DNA from: SURF-28 sp034521465
GTDB lineage: Bacteria > Bacteroidota > Ignavibacteria > Ignavibacteriales > Melioribacteraceae
DNA: 64,000 nucleotides
Direction: 5' to 3'
Assembly (NCBI GenBank): GCA_034521465.1
Contig: JAXHMN010000011.1
Coordinates: forward strand, 310,001 to 374,000
Of this stretch, positions 20,780-31,801 are shown one piece after another (the stretch's first letter is position 1; each line of letters starts with the position of its first letter). The translations under genes were made by a program, and so were the position numbers. The notes beneath the pieces are model-generated. The model searched no databases. It saw only the letters and a list, made by a program, of their open reading frames with translations, and was not told the DNA's origin.

Positions 20780-21502
20780 ATGATCAAGAGATTTGCACTA
20801 ATAATAGCTCTAACACTAACAATTTCTGCTCAAGATGGTCAGAGTGTTGGCTGGATTACAAAATTTGGTCTCGCCGGTGGATTCAACCCCGTTTACCTCA
20901 CTCCAAATGTAGATGAATTGAACAAATTTTTGCCTAACTTTGGCGTTGATAAATTTTCATCCTCCGGAATGATTGGTTTTGGTGGATCCGGTTACGTTTA
21001 CATATTATTATTAGATAATGTTCGTTTAGGTGGAATGGGTTTTGGCGCTTCACAAGTTAGTGAAGGAAGCGTTAATGGATTGAATAGAGAAGCAGAGTTG
21101 AGTTTATCCGGCGGAGCTTTTACTGTGGAGTACACACTCCCATTCATCAAAACCCCTGCTGTTTCAATCGGTGCTATGATTGGTGGCGGAACCCTTCAAC
21201 TCGATCTTTATCAAAATAGCGGCGATGTAAATTGGGGCGAAGTTTGGCAAGGATTCGATTCGAATACGGACACTAAAAATTTCAGCATGACAAATAGTTT
21301 TTTTATGCTTTCACCAACACTTAATATTGATTACCCGGTAACTCGTTATTTGGCTTTTAGAGTTGGCGCCGGTTATTTAGTTGCACTGGGCGATAGCTGG
21401 GAATTGAATAATGAGATTGAATTACAGAATGTTCCGGCTGATATAAACGCAAATTCATTCTTTTTACAAGCAGGAATTTACTTGGGCTTTTTTGCATTTT
21501 AG
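20780..21502 (+). CDS. Small outer-membrane beta-barrel protein
   Basis: 240 residues, intact. MIKRFALIIALTLTISAQ is a signal peptide. The mature protein is glycine-rich with amphipathic strands (GMIGFGGSGYVYILLLDNVR, SVGAMIGGGTLQLDLYQ) and ends AGIYLGFFAF, with a terminal phenylalanine as in outer-membrane barrels. I do not recognise a named family. It lies between the dcw cluster and the polysaccharide locus, eight bases before the rfbB start, so it may be cotranscribed with that locus; a role in export is only a guess. Confidence 0.65.
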   Translation: MIKRFALIIALTLTISAQDGQSVGWITKFGLAGGFNPVYLTPNVDELNKFLPNFGVDKFSSSGMIGFGGSGYVYILLLDNVRLGGMGFGASQVSEGSVNGLNREAELSLSGGAFTVEYTLPFIKTPAVSIGAMIGGGTLQLDLYQNSGDVNWGEVWQGFDSNTDTKNFSMTNSFFMLSPTLNIDYPVTRYLAFRVGAGYLVALGDSWELNNEIELQNVPADINANSFFLQAGIYLGFFAF

Positions 21503-21510
21503 GAGAATTA

Positions 21511-22524
21511 ATGAAGACTGTTTTAGATAACCGGCGGTGCCGGATTTATTGGTAGTAATTTTGTAAGACATATGCTTCTTAATCGGGATGATCTGAAAGT
21601 AGTTAATCTTGATATACTTACTTATGCCGGAAATTTGGAAAACCTTAGTGATGTTGATTCTAATCCAAATTATCTTTTTGTGAAAGGTGATATAACCGAT
21701 GCTGCATTGATGGACGAATTATTTCAAAACCACAAATTTGATTATGTAGTAAACTTTGCAGCTGAATCACACGTCGACAGAAGTATCCTCGGTTCGGAAG
21801 TATTCATTAAAACCGAACGTACTTGGCACTCACGTCATTGCTCGAAGCAGCCAAAAAATACGGCGTTGAAAAGTTTGTGCAAGTTTCCACCGACGAAGTT
21901 TACGGCAGCTTGGGCGCAACCGGTTTGTTTACCGAGCAAACAAACTTGGCACCGAACAGTCCCTATTCCTCAAGCAAAGCATCCGCTGATTTGATTGCTC
22001 GAAGTTTCTATAAAACATTTGGGTTACCTGTCGTTACAACACGCTGCTCAAATAATTATGGTCCTTATCAATTTCCGGAAAAATTAATTCCGCTTATGAT
22101 AATCAACACGATGCACGATAAAAAACTTCCGGTTTACGGTGATGGGAAAAATGTTCGCGATTGGATATATGTAATCGATCACAATCGTGCTGTAGAATTA
22201 GCAATGGAAAACGGAACACCGGGTGAAGTGTATAATATCGGCGCATCGCAGGAGATGGAAAATATTGAGATAATTAAATTGATTCTGAAAGAGCTCGGTA
22301 AAACCGAAGACCTAATTGAATATGTAAAAGACAGACCCGGACACGACAGGCGTTACGCAATTGATTCATCAAAAATTGAAACCGAACTCGGTTGGAAACC
22401 TGAATACAAATTTGAAGAAGCAATAGCCGAAACAATTAATTGGTATAAAGAAAATCAATCCTGGTGGCAGCGCATAATAAGCGGTGAGTATCAGGAGTAT
22501 TATAAAATGCAATACAGTAAATAA
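21511..22524 (+). CDS. rfbB: RfbB/RmlB, dTDP-glucose 4,6-dehydratase, frame-disrupted
   Basis: About 337 residues. After AGGAGAATTA the ATG at 21511 gives MKTVL; an indel within the next 12 bases leads to TGGAGFIGSNFVRHMLLNR, the NAD-binding loop. NFAAESHVDRSI follows, a second indel near 21815 leads into the stretch LLEAAKKYGVEKFVQVSTDEVYG, and YSSSKASADL contains the catalytic YxxxK. TRCSNNYGPYQFPEKLIPL is diagnostic for the dTDP-glucose dehydratase. It makes dTDP-4-keto-6-deoxyglucose for deoxysugar synthesis; rmlA, rmlC and rmlD are not in this window. Confidence 0.92.
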
Positions 22525-22544
22525 TTAACGGGTAACAACAAATT

Positions 22545-24085
22545 ATGAAAAATAGAATTATTGCATTAGCTATATTATTTATCCTTTCTTTAGTTAGTAT
22601 CTACTCTCAAGTCGGTCAAGGAAATTCTTGATCATTATTAATGAGCGAGCTGCAGCCAATTAACGTTACAATAGGCGGTGACTTTATAGTAGAAGGAACA
22701 TTCCCGGCGTCACCCAATGAAAGAGTTGATCAGTTTGTGACTAGAATATATAATGAACAAAAAATTGCAATGCTTAATTCGGCTGTGAAAGATAAAACGT
22801 TCATAAACTTTACGATGTAACAACAAAATAGATAGAGTTATGCTCTCGTGCAATAAATTAATTAGAGAAAACGGTGACCATTCATTACTTGATTTGAAAA
22901 ATTCAGATTAACAGCGGATTTTTCAGAAAATCCATACTTGGAGAATAATGATGTTTTAATATTTCCTGCTCTGAATCTTGAGAAAGAACTTTGTTGAGGT
23001 TGCTGGAGCGGTTAATTTTAGAGATAAGACTAAATTCCGTTTAATCCAAGGTTCCGATAAAATTTCAATACGTAGAAGGAGATGATTTATATGATGCATG
23101 TTGTTTGCCGGGAATCGATCAATACATTATGAAAACGTAAAATATGCTGAAATATCAAGATTATCGCAAGATGGACTAACAGAAAATTTAATAAATGTTT
23201 CAATTCATTCCGATTCATGAATTACAAGTTGGTGATAGAATCAAGTTGTAGTTGGTGATCCTTCATTCCGTAAAGATTATAGTGTTTTAGTGCTAGAGAG
23301 GTGAATGAGCCGTAGTCGTGTATATATTTAAAAAGATAGTACCAAAGTTATATGACGTAATACAGAAAGCGGAGGATTAAAGGAAGCTGCGGTACTTAGA
23401 TCATGCACATGTTGTTAGAGATGAATTTGTAAATCATGAATATTGGAAGATTATTCGAAAACATTTTGAAAAGCCCGCAAACAGTAGTAAGGAACACCTT
23501 TGATAGTAGATGAATTGCGTAATTATGAAAGATTAGAGAATGTTAGAATGGTTATTTTATGCAAGAAGATTCGGTGAACTTTTTTATTGATAATAGAGTT
23601 GAGATTAAAACAAAATCGACAAGTATAATCGATTTTCCAATAGTTTGACTGATTCACTGTCTCTATCTTCTAGGTATATCATAAAAAATGAAGATGTGAT
23701 TGTAGTGCCAAATAAGCCTGATTACGTTTATATATTTGGGCAAGTATGAGCTCTATTGGCTACTATAAATATGAAGAAGATAAATCTTATCAAGACTATA
23801 TTGCGGAGGCGGGTGGCATAACAGCAATATGCACAAGATGAAATATTATTTAATACAAGTCACAGAGTAGAGAGTGGATTGATTTAACTGATGACATGAA
23901 AGTGCCAAACTTGAATCTGGTGATTTTATTATGGGCTTACGAAAATACCACGGAGTTTTTGGATTATTATGCAGCTCAAGTTAATACTGTAGCAAGTATT
24001 ATAGGGAGTATTGCAACTGTGTTATTATTATTGTATCAAGCAGATGTTTTTACAAAATTTTCAGCAATTTCTTCAGGAAAATTAA
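22545..24085 (+). CDS. SLBB-domain polysaccharide export protein, very heavily frame-disrupted
   Basis: About 513 residues if reassembled, but broken by eight or more indels. The ATG at 22545 gives a signal peptide (MKNRIIALAILFILSLVSIYSQ). Recognisable pieces across frames are the export-domain segment IGGDFIVEGTFPASP and three soluble-ligand-binding beta-grasp units: VEVAGAVNFRDKTKF, VNEPGRVYISKDSTKLYDVI and YIFGQVSSIGYYKYEEDKSY followed by EAGGI. The C-terminus ends in a hydrophobic helix (TVASIIGSIATVLLLLYQ) and, in the best frame, FLQNFQQFLQEN with a stop sharing the A of the next ATG (TAATG). Such proteins export polysaccharide together with the Wzz-type protein that follows. The family is secure; exact residues are not. 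Confidence 0.75.
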
Positions 24086-25284
24086 TGGCGAATGAAGAGA
24101 AAAGATCTTTCTTAGATTTTCTGAAAATATTGACTAAATGGAGAAGATCTCTACTATTAAACTTTGTATTAGTTGCGGTGATCTCGGTAATAATAAGTTT
24201 ACTTCTTCCAAAGTGGTATAAAGCAAGCTCGTTGGTGATGGCACCCCAAACAGGAGCATCCAGCATGGGTGGATTATCTGCGTTGATGAGTAACTTACCA
24301 TTGGGTGGACTCGGATTAAGTGCAGGCAGCGGTAATGAAAATGGTTTACATGGTATTTTGAAAAGCAGAACAATAGCAGATTCCGTAATTGATAAATATA
24401 ACCTCCAAGAATATTTATGAAAACACTATAGAGAACAAACTTATCTTAGTTTTTATGGCAATTATGAAGTAATGTTAACTGAAGAAAATATGATATCAAT
24501 TAGCTTTGAGTATAAAGATTCTCTCAAAGTCGCTGAAATTGTTAACTATATAACAACTGAATTGAAGCGTAAAGCTGATGCATTATTTGAACAACGAGCC
24601 AGTAAAAATAAAGAATTTATTGAGGATAGATATTTTGATAATTTGAGAAAAATTGACAGTCTGCAAATTGAAATGGAAATGTTACAAAATAAATATGGTG
24701 TCTTTGAACTTATTGAACAAACAAAATCCATTCTTGCCTCAATCGCAGATTTGGAAGCCCAGATAATTGTAAAAAGGGCAGAACTTGAGCATTGAAACAA
24801 ACCATGGGTGAAAATACTCCTCAGTACAAAACAGCTAAGATTCAATTAGAAAGTTTAGTTAAGGAAGTCGATAAAATTAAATATTCAAATGAAGAAAATT
24901 TAGAAAACCCTTTTGGATCGGTCTTTTTACCTCTTGACCAGTTCCCGGAAGTGAGCAAAAAGTATACTGATATTTACACTAATCTGCTTTTACAACAAAA
25001 ACTTCAAGAATTTCTTCTGCCGGAATATGAAAATGCAAAGATGCAATTGCTAAAAGATAAACCGGTTATTCAAGTTATTGATTACGCTTCAGCTCCAGAT
25101 TACAAATCACGACCTAAAAGAGCATTTATTGTGTTAGGTGCACTCTTAGTCGCTCTCCTTCTTCAATTTATTTATATACTAATAGTAGAAAGAAATACTG
25201 TGGTGGCAAGAGATGGATCCAGATAAGTATAAGGATATTGTTGCTATAAAAAAATCATGGGTTAGATTCTTTGGAAAAAATTAG
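24085..25284 (+). CDS. Wzz-type polysaccharide chain-length/co-polymerase protein, frame-disrupted
   Basis: About 399 residues. ATG 24085 begins MANEEKRSFLDFLKILTKWR, then a first membrane helix (LLLNFVLVAVISVIISLLLPKWYKASS) typical of the Wzz domain. A periplasmic coiled-coil region follows and a second helix near the end (AFIVLGALLVALLLQFIYILIV). Indels near 24418, 24795 and 25215 break it; the last correction gives a tail MDPDKYKDIVAIKKSWVRFFGKN ending at 25284. No tyrosine-kinase domain follows, so this is a stand-alone co-polymerase rather than a Wzc-type fusion. It is coupled to the SLBB gene by TAATG. Confidence 0.85.
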
Positions 25285-25287
25285 TAG

Positions 25288-26593
25288 ATGAATTTTCTGA
25301 GGGCTTTTTACATTACAGGTGCAACTACAGTATTTGTTACTCTTATCGGTTTCTTAAACAACATTGTTTTAACGAGATATCTAGGACCCGAAGGAAGAGG
25401 GCAGTATAGTATTCTTATAAATTTAATGACTCTTTTATATTTATTATTTGGGGAAGGGATTCGTAGAACAAATACAATAATAATTGGTAATGATAAAAAC
25501 CAACTTAACTACACACTCTTATTGAGTATAAAGTACTTCATTCTAGTTAGTATTCTATTTCTTATCGCGTATTATTTTAACCCACTTTGGATAGATTTAC
25601 TCCCGAATATCAACATTAAACTAATCTTAATTACTTTGATGGCTTCCGCTGCAACAATTTTATGGCGTTCGCTTCAATCAATTTTTCTCGGTTATAAACT
25701 GATTGGTGATTATAATATTCTACAATTATTTTATACCTCTGCCGTATTTTTGATAAATCTTGTAATTATTTACATCCTCAATCTTGATTTATTTGCAATA
25801 GTATGGAACCTAGTTATTATTTCTTTGATCATAATTTTTATTGGAGTTTGGAAATTAAAAAAAATATTAACTGAAAAATCTCATACAAAGAATCAATCAG
25901 AGAATAAGACAATCTCACTAGCCGTTAAAGCTACTGTTGCTTCTATTGCGATGTTTATGTTTCTAAAAGGAGACCTTTTTATTGTCAACTATTTTCTTGA
26001 TGCATCAATAACAGGAATCTATTCTATTTCTCTTGTGTTTGTAGATTTACTGCAAAAATTACCATTGGTTTTAGGTCCTTTGATTCTTGCAAAATCAGCT
26101 AATAAAGAATTTTCGGCTAACTTGGATGAATTTGCAAGACTTTTTAGAATTTTACTTGTTTTCAATTTTACGGGCTGTTCTGTTTTTATTCTTATTTGGT
26201 AATATGATCATAACGTTTCTTTTTCTGCAAGATTTTACCGCATCATATTTTTTGCTGGTAATAATTCTACCATCGCTAGTATTCTTCGGAAGCGGGCATA
26301 TGATTCATGCTTATTTTATGGGACAAGGTTATCCTGGTAGGAGTATTGGTAATAAATTGTTTTGCAGCAATATTTAATTTTACATCTTAACATTATCTTT
26401 ATTCCAAAATACGGTAGTTGAAGTAGCTGCTATTATTTGTTCAACAACGTACTTAATTTGGAGCTTGGGTTTTGTTTTCTATCTAATTAATAAAACAGAA
26501 CTTTCGCTAAAAGATCTTTTTTATTTAAGAAAATCAGATTTGATAAATTTATTAATCTCAGTTAAAAGTTCTTTGAGGAAAGATGTTACTTAA
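25288..26593 (+). CDS. Wzx-type oligosaccharide flippase, frame-disrupted
   Basis: About 435 residues with 12 or so hydrophobic helices. The N-terminus FVTLIGFLNNIVLTRYLGPEGRGQYSIL is the classic polysaccharide-synthesis (MATE-like) flippase opening. Indels near 26190, 26335, 26385 and 26415 break the C-terminal third; the pieces VFFGSGHMIHAYFMGQGYPG and VVEVAAIICSTTYLIW follow the expected order. The last frame ends at 26591-26593, overlapping the start of the polymerase gene by 11 bases. It would flip lipid-linked repeat units to the periplasm. Confidence 0.85.
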
Positions 26594-28015
26594 CTATGAT
26601 TTAAATATTCCGACCAAAGTTGAGTTTAAGTACTTCGCTTACTTTTTATTGCTCGAAATAATTTCCGCGGCGTTGGCATGGTTAAATCCGATTTTTTTCT
26701 TACTTCCTTTTTTGCCGGTTATAGGATTGTTTTTTTTCTATTCGACCTTTATTAAAGATCCGTTTTTCTGGATAATTATAATGTTAATTGGCTCTGGTTT
26801 AGAATCTTGGGGAATAGTTTTTGGTGGCATAACTGTTTTTCATATCGGTTGGTTTTTATTAATACTATCCACACCACTTTACCTCTTATTTAATCCGACA
26901 AATAAGATCACAAAGTTTTCTCCCATTAACATTTATGTCATATCATTCATTGTTTTGGCGCTCATTAGTTTAGTTTATTCACCAAACAAAGTTGCAGGGT
27001 TAATTCAACTTTCTACAACTGTTGCATTGTTTATTTTTTTTATTCTATATCTAAATTTCGTTACTTCTCAAAAAAGAATCAGCTTAGTGCTAATAACACT
27101 TGCGCTTATTAATATACTGTTATCACTACTTACTTTTTATCAACTTCTTTTTGAAAACGTTCTTTATATTGGTAGAGCAACGGTTACCTCAGAGTCTGGC
27201 GAAAAAATCTGGAGAGCTTCAGGTACTTTCGAAGACCCTAATGTTACCGCTATTTTTCTAATGATTGGTTTCATTTATGCAATTGCAATGCTGCTAAATT
27301 TAAAGGGAAATTTTAGTGCTAGATTATTTTACGGCATCGCTTCAATAATTTCAGGTGTGGGTATTATCGCAACATTTTCACGAAGTGCGTGGATTGCATG
27401 TTTTGTTGGTATTATTGTAACTCTTGCCTTGAATAGAAACAAAAGGATTTTGATTTACAGTTTTATAGGTTTAGTTGTTTTCTTTTTGGTATTTATTCTG
27501 TTTACACCGTACGGGGAGTTTATAACTTTTAGGATTTTTTCAATTTTCGATGTAATGGAAGACCCTTCGATAAGAACTAGGTTGGCGCTAATTAATAGTG
27601 GTTTTGCTATGTTTATTGATAATCCTTTTCTAGGTATTGGATTTAGGGGATTTCCTATTTTATATGATTTGTACTTGGATCCTATAGTACCTTGGTTTCT
27701 AATTCATGTAAAGGAATCGCATACATTAATAATAACTTTACTTGCCGAACTAGGTGTTGCAGGATTAATAGTTGTTATTCTTTGGTTTAGACGAGTTTTC
27801 ATTGATTCTCATAAATTAATTAAGACAACTACAAATAATTTTTACAGTGCCGTTTTATTGGTTCATTTGCAAACTTTTTCGCACTTAATGTGACCTTTAT
27901 TTTTTATGGAAATCTTTTTCCCACTTTAATCTACTTGTGGCTGGTTCTAGCTATGATTTATGTTTTTCATGAGAGAATAAACCCCCATTTATTCAAAGAC
28001 TTAAGGAAGGTATGA
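26583..28015 (+). CDS. O-antigen ligase/Wzy-type polymerase, one frameshift
   Basis: About 477 residues with at least ten membrane helices and the large periplasmic loop of the O-antigen ligase/polymerase family. Family features include the segments SGTFEDPNVTA, ATFSRSAWIA and FIDNPFLGIGFRGFP, followed by HVKESHTLIITLLAELG. One indel near 27860 separates AVLL from FIGSFANFFALNVTFIFYGN, and the corrected frame ends at 28013-28015, overlapping the next ATG as ATGA. In a locus with flippase and Wzz proteins, polymerase is the more likely role than lipid A ligase. Confidence 0.85.
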
Positions 28016-29218
28016 AAGTACTAGTTCTATCTTCGATGTACCCAAATAATAAGGTTTATCTTTCTGGCGTATTTGTTCACGAACAGGTAAAGGAATTGAT
28101 GAAACTGGGTGTTGATATCGATGTTATTGCACCGATTCCATATTCCCCTCCTTTGTTTCAAAATATAAAAACAAAATGGTCATTATTAAAAGAAGTTCCT
28201 GAAAAGGAGAAAATTGATAACGTTAGGATATTTCATCCCCGTTATTTAGCAATACCAGGTGGATTGTTGAAGGGATATTGGTCTTATATTTACTTTTTTA
28301 ACACAATGAGAATTCTGGAAAAGTATAATCTCAAGAATTATGACTTAGTACACGGTCACGGTGGCTTGCCTGATGATTATGCTGGTTATCTGATTTCTCA
28401 AAAACTAAAAGCTCCATATGTTTTAACTGTTCATGGCGCTGCGGTTTATGCTACAATTAAAAATAAATTGCATTTTAAAAAATCTAAAAAATCACTTGAA
28501 AGTGCCGATGCTGTTGTTGGGGTTTCTTCAAAAGTAATTGAGCGTGTTAAAAAATATTCAATTAGAGATTCGGGGTGCTACACAATACATAATGGCTTTA
28601 AACAATTGAGGAAGCAAATTTTGAATCGTTTTCTTCTGATAAATTGACAATTATGTTTGGCGCTTCGTTGGTTGAACGGAAAGGATGTGAATATTTACTT
28701 AGAGCATTTCAAATGCTTCGAGAAAAATATTCTAACATAAAACTGATTATAGCTGGTGGCGGAGAACTACTTAATCCCTTACGTGAATTGAGTCACGATC
28801 TAGGTATTGATGATTCAGTTGAGTTCAAAGGGAGAGTTTCACATACTGAAATGTTAAAATTGATGAATAATTGCTCTATTTTTGTATTGCCAAGTTGGGA
28901 TGAAGCATTTGGTGTGGTGTATTTGGAGGCAATGTCATTAAAGAAGCCAGTGATTGCAACGCTTAATGAAGGTATTACGGATATAATTGTTGACGGTGAA
29001 AATGGATTCCTTGTTAAGAAAAAAGATGTCAATTCTTTAGTTAATAAATTGACTAAACTGATAGAGGATGAAGATTTAGAAAACTAATTGGTCAGAATGG
29101 ATATAAATCTATAGAGAAACTTACATGGAGAAATAATGCAATGAGGTATTTGGAATTATACAGAGAACTGGTTGAGGATAAAGTTGAACAAAAAGTAAAA
29201 ATAAGAAAAGTATTTTAA
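28012..29218 (+). CDS. GT4-family glycosyltransferase, frame-disrupted
   Basis: About 401 residues. The N-domain reads MKVLVLSSMYPNNKVYLSGVF and DLVHGHGGLPDDYAGYL; the C-domain has GASLVERKGCEYLLRAF, a nucleotide-sugar site EAFGVVYLEA (the EX7E motif) and GITDIIVDGENGFLV, all typical of GT-B fold family 4 retaining transferases. Indels occur near 28605 and 29083. The corrected end is the TAA at 29216-29218, sharing an A with the next start. Sugar specificity cannot be read from sequence. Confidence 0.87.
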
Positions 29219-30381
29219 TGCTCCTCCAGAGTCCTTTCCGCCAGATATTAGATTAGAGAGAAGAAATGAAAAGTCTTAGTTCTGCTGGCTACAGGATAAC
29301 GTTGTTGTGTAATCAGTTCATCAAAAATGAAGGATCGAAATTTGAATACTGTGATATCATTAGAATAAAGGCGATATTTAAAAGGCCAACCTTAAATAAA
29401 ATTTTCAATTTTCCTTTCATTCTTAATTTACGAGTTGTCTGGTACACTATTTCTTCTTACTTGAAGATTAAACCCGCTATTGTGCACGTGCATGATCTGC
29501 CAATGATGCCTTTTGGACTATTGCTTAAGTTGTTTTTCAATACGAAATTGATTTTTGATATGCACGAGAATTATCCGGAAGCTCTTAAAGCATATGATAA
29601 GGGTATAATCGAAAGATCGATTAAAAATTATAAAGCTGCCAGGCTATTTGAAAAAGCAGCTCTTAAATTTTCGGACTTAATTTTTGTGGTCACTCTTGAA
29701 AACCAAGATAGACTTATTGGAGAAAAGATTCCAAGCCAGAAAATTAAATTAGTTTCAAATACTGTGGATCCTTCTTTCTTCAAACAATATGAACAAGGTG
29801 GAAATTCAATAAAGGACTCTGATGAACTTTCTCTAATATATTCTGGCAGAGTGAGCAAAAATAGAGGGTTGGATACCGCAATTAGAGCGATGGAAAATTT
29901 AAGGAAAAATTATGATAAAGTGCGGCTTAAGATCGTTGGCGAGGGATCTTATTTAGATTCGTTGAAAGTGTTAGCTAATGATCTTGAACTAAGTAATAGT
30001 ATTGATTTTATAGGATGGCCTGGGCATAAGGAAATACCGAATTATATTCGAAGTTCGACTATATGTATTATACCTCAACCCTCAAACGGTCATAGTGATA
30101 CAACCGTACCTCATAAGTTATTTGAGTTTATGTTATTCGATAGACCAATCCTTACATCTGATGCAAAACCCTTAAAAAGAATTATTGAAGAAACAGGATG
30201 CGGAGAAACATTCAAGTCAAATGACCCCTTAAGCTTTGCTGAAAGCGTAATGAAAATAATTAATTCAGAAAAAAACTATGGCGCAAATGGTATTTTAGCT
30301 GTAAAGAATTATTACAATTGGAGTAATGACTCAAAAATTCTACTTGATTCTTATAATCAATTGTTGGATTTGAATAGCTAA
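29218..30381 (+). CDS. GT4-family glycosyltransferase, frameshifts near its N-terminus
   Basis: About 387 residues. The ATG at 29218 overlaps the previous stop (TAATG). Two small indels in the first 50 bases must be corrected to recover PESFPPDIRLEREMKSLSSAGYRITLLC, the standard opening of this GT4 subgroup; from there the frame is clean. Other features are VHVHDLPMMPFGLLLKL, IYSGRVSKNRGLDTAI and VPHKLFEFMLFDRPIL. The stop overlaps the following ATG (TAATG at 30379-30383). Confidence 0.85.
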
Positions 30382-31616
30382 TGAAAATTTTATTCTTCTT
30401 ACATTTTTATGCACCCGAAGTCGGAGCCGCTTCCTTAAGAGCCCAGTATTTTGTCAAAGCACTTGAAGATTCTGGTCATGAAGTAAAAATAATTACTCCG
30501 ATACCAAACTATCCTGCTGGTAAACATTACCCTGGATTTCCGAATAAAGGAATCAAAATACTTAAAAGAAATGGAGTTTCATATCTGCCAATATTTGCTC
30601 CACGTAAACAGTCATTGATGATCAGAGGAATTTCATACATATCGTATTTTATTACTTCATTATTCTATTCACTATTTGTCAATTTCAAATATGATTTAAT
30701 TATTACCTCATCACCGCCAATGTCAACTGCCTTTGCAGCAGTATTAGTATCCAAAATTAAAAGAAAACCTTTGATTGTAGATATTAGAGATTTATGGCCC
30801 GATATAGGAATAGAATTAAATATTATTAAGAATAGTATTTTGATAAAACTGCTCAGATCAATTGATCATTTTATTTTAGCTAATTCAAAAAAATTATCAT
30901 TCCACTTCAGAGTTTTCAGAGAAAGACTAATAAAGAAAAATTCGAGTCTGAATATAGTTGAAATTTCTAATGGCGCTGACACAAGTGTGTTTGAAACCTG
31001 CTGAATCTATTGAGGATCAATTGGCAATTAGACAAAAATATAAATTGCCGGTTGATAAAAAGATTTTTATCTATTTTGGATTTTTTAATTTTGGAATGAA
31101 TGATGTTGATACTCTTGCCGAGGCAATTTCGCAACTTGGTGATGAGCACAAAAAAATTCACTTTTTATTCATTGGAGGCGGTGCTAAAAGGAACCAATTT
31201 CAAAATACTATTAACGGAAAAGTTAAATTCACTTTTTTGGATCCAATGCCTTCGAACGAAATTGCAGAAATATTACCAGCATGTGATTTAAGCATTATAC
31301 CACTTAAGAAAATTGAAGGTAATACGGGTGGTTTCATTCCCGTTAAATGTCTTGAAAGTTGGGCTTCGGGAGTGCCGGTATTATTGGCTTCTTCGGGGAT
31401 ACTGAGATCGAAGAGATATTTTTAGAGAGTCAAGGAGGGTTTATAACTCCTGCTGGAGATTCTGAAAAAATGGCAAAAAAAATTGAAGAAATTTCAATCA
31501 TGGAAAATCTCCAACCCCTTGGCTTAAAAGCACGTCAATTCGTAACCCAAAACTTCGATAGAAAAAAACAATCCCAAAAACTTGTAAAGATCATTGAACA
31601 GCTTGAAGAAAAATAA
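30381..31616 (+). CDS. WbuB-like GT4 glycosyltransferase, frame-disrupted
   Basis: About 411 residues. The N-terminus HFYAPEVGAASLRAQYFVKAL, then ITPIPNYPAGKHYPG, SSPPMSTAFAAVLVSKI and VDIRDLWPD are characteristic of WbuB-type transferases of amino-sugars such as fucosamine. Two indels, near 30990 (NGADTSVF to KPAESIEDQ) and near 31395 (VPVLLA to GFGDTEIEE), break the frame. It is the last gene of the first glycosyltransferase run; a terminator-like hairpin lies 144 bases downstream. Confidence 0.85.
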
Positions 31617-31740
31617 TATAACCATTAACGGCACCGGAATACTTGGTCTGGCATCTGCTCATACTATTCTAAAAAAGAAACCGAATGTTAAGCTGTTTAG
31701 TAATTGAAAAAGAAGATTATGTTGCAAAACATCAAAAGTA
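31617..31740 (+). pseudogene. N-terminal remnant of an lhgO-like FAD oxidoreductase
   Basis: The stretch reads ITINGTGILGLASAHTILKK, then KPNVKL and, after a one-base shift, VIEKEDYVAKHQ before an in-frame stop. It matches the first 40 residues of the intact lhgO-like gene at 32960 at about two residues in three (GxGIxGLAxAxxILKKxPNxKL, xIEKExxVAKHQ). Synonymous positions have diverged too, so this is an old or paralogous copy, not a fresh duplication. It stops abruptly just before a hairpin and the DUF4143 ATPase gene. Confidence 0.65.
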
Positions 31741-31759
31741 AACTAAAATCAAAATCATC

Positions 31760-31792
31760 TTACAATTAGGGAATCTAATTCCTTTTTTGTAA
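31760..31792 (+). terminator. Nested hairpin with T-run upstream of the ATPase gene
   Basis: GGAAT-CTA-ATTCC at 31770-31782 is followed by six Ts, and the whole is enclosed by TTACAA at 31760-31765 and TTGTAA at 31787-31792. This has the form of an intrinsic terminator and would separate the glycosyltransferase run from the ATPase gene that starts ten bases later. Confidence 0.55.
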
Positions 31793-31801
31793 TTTTGTTG
31801 T

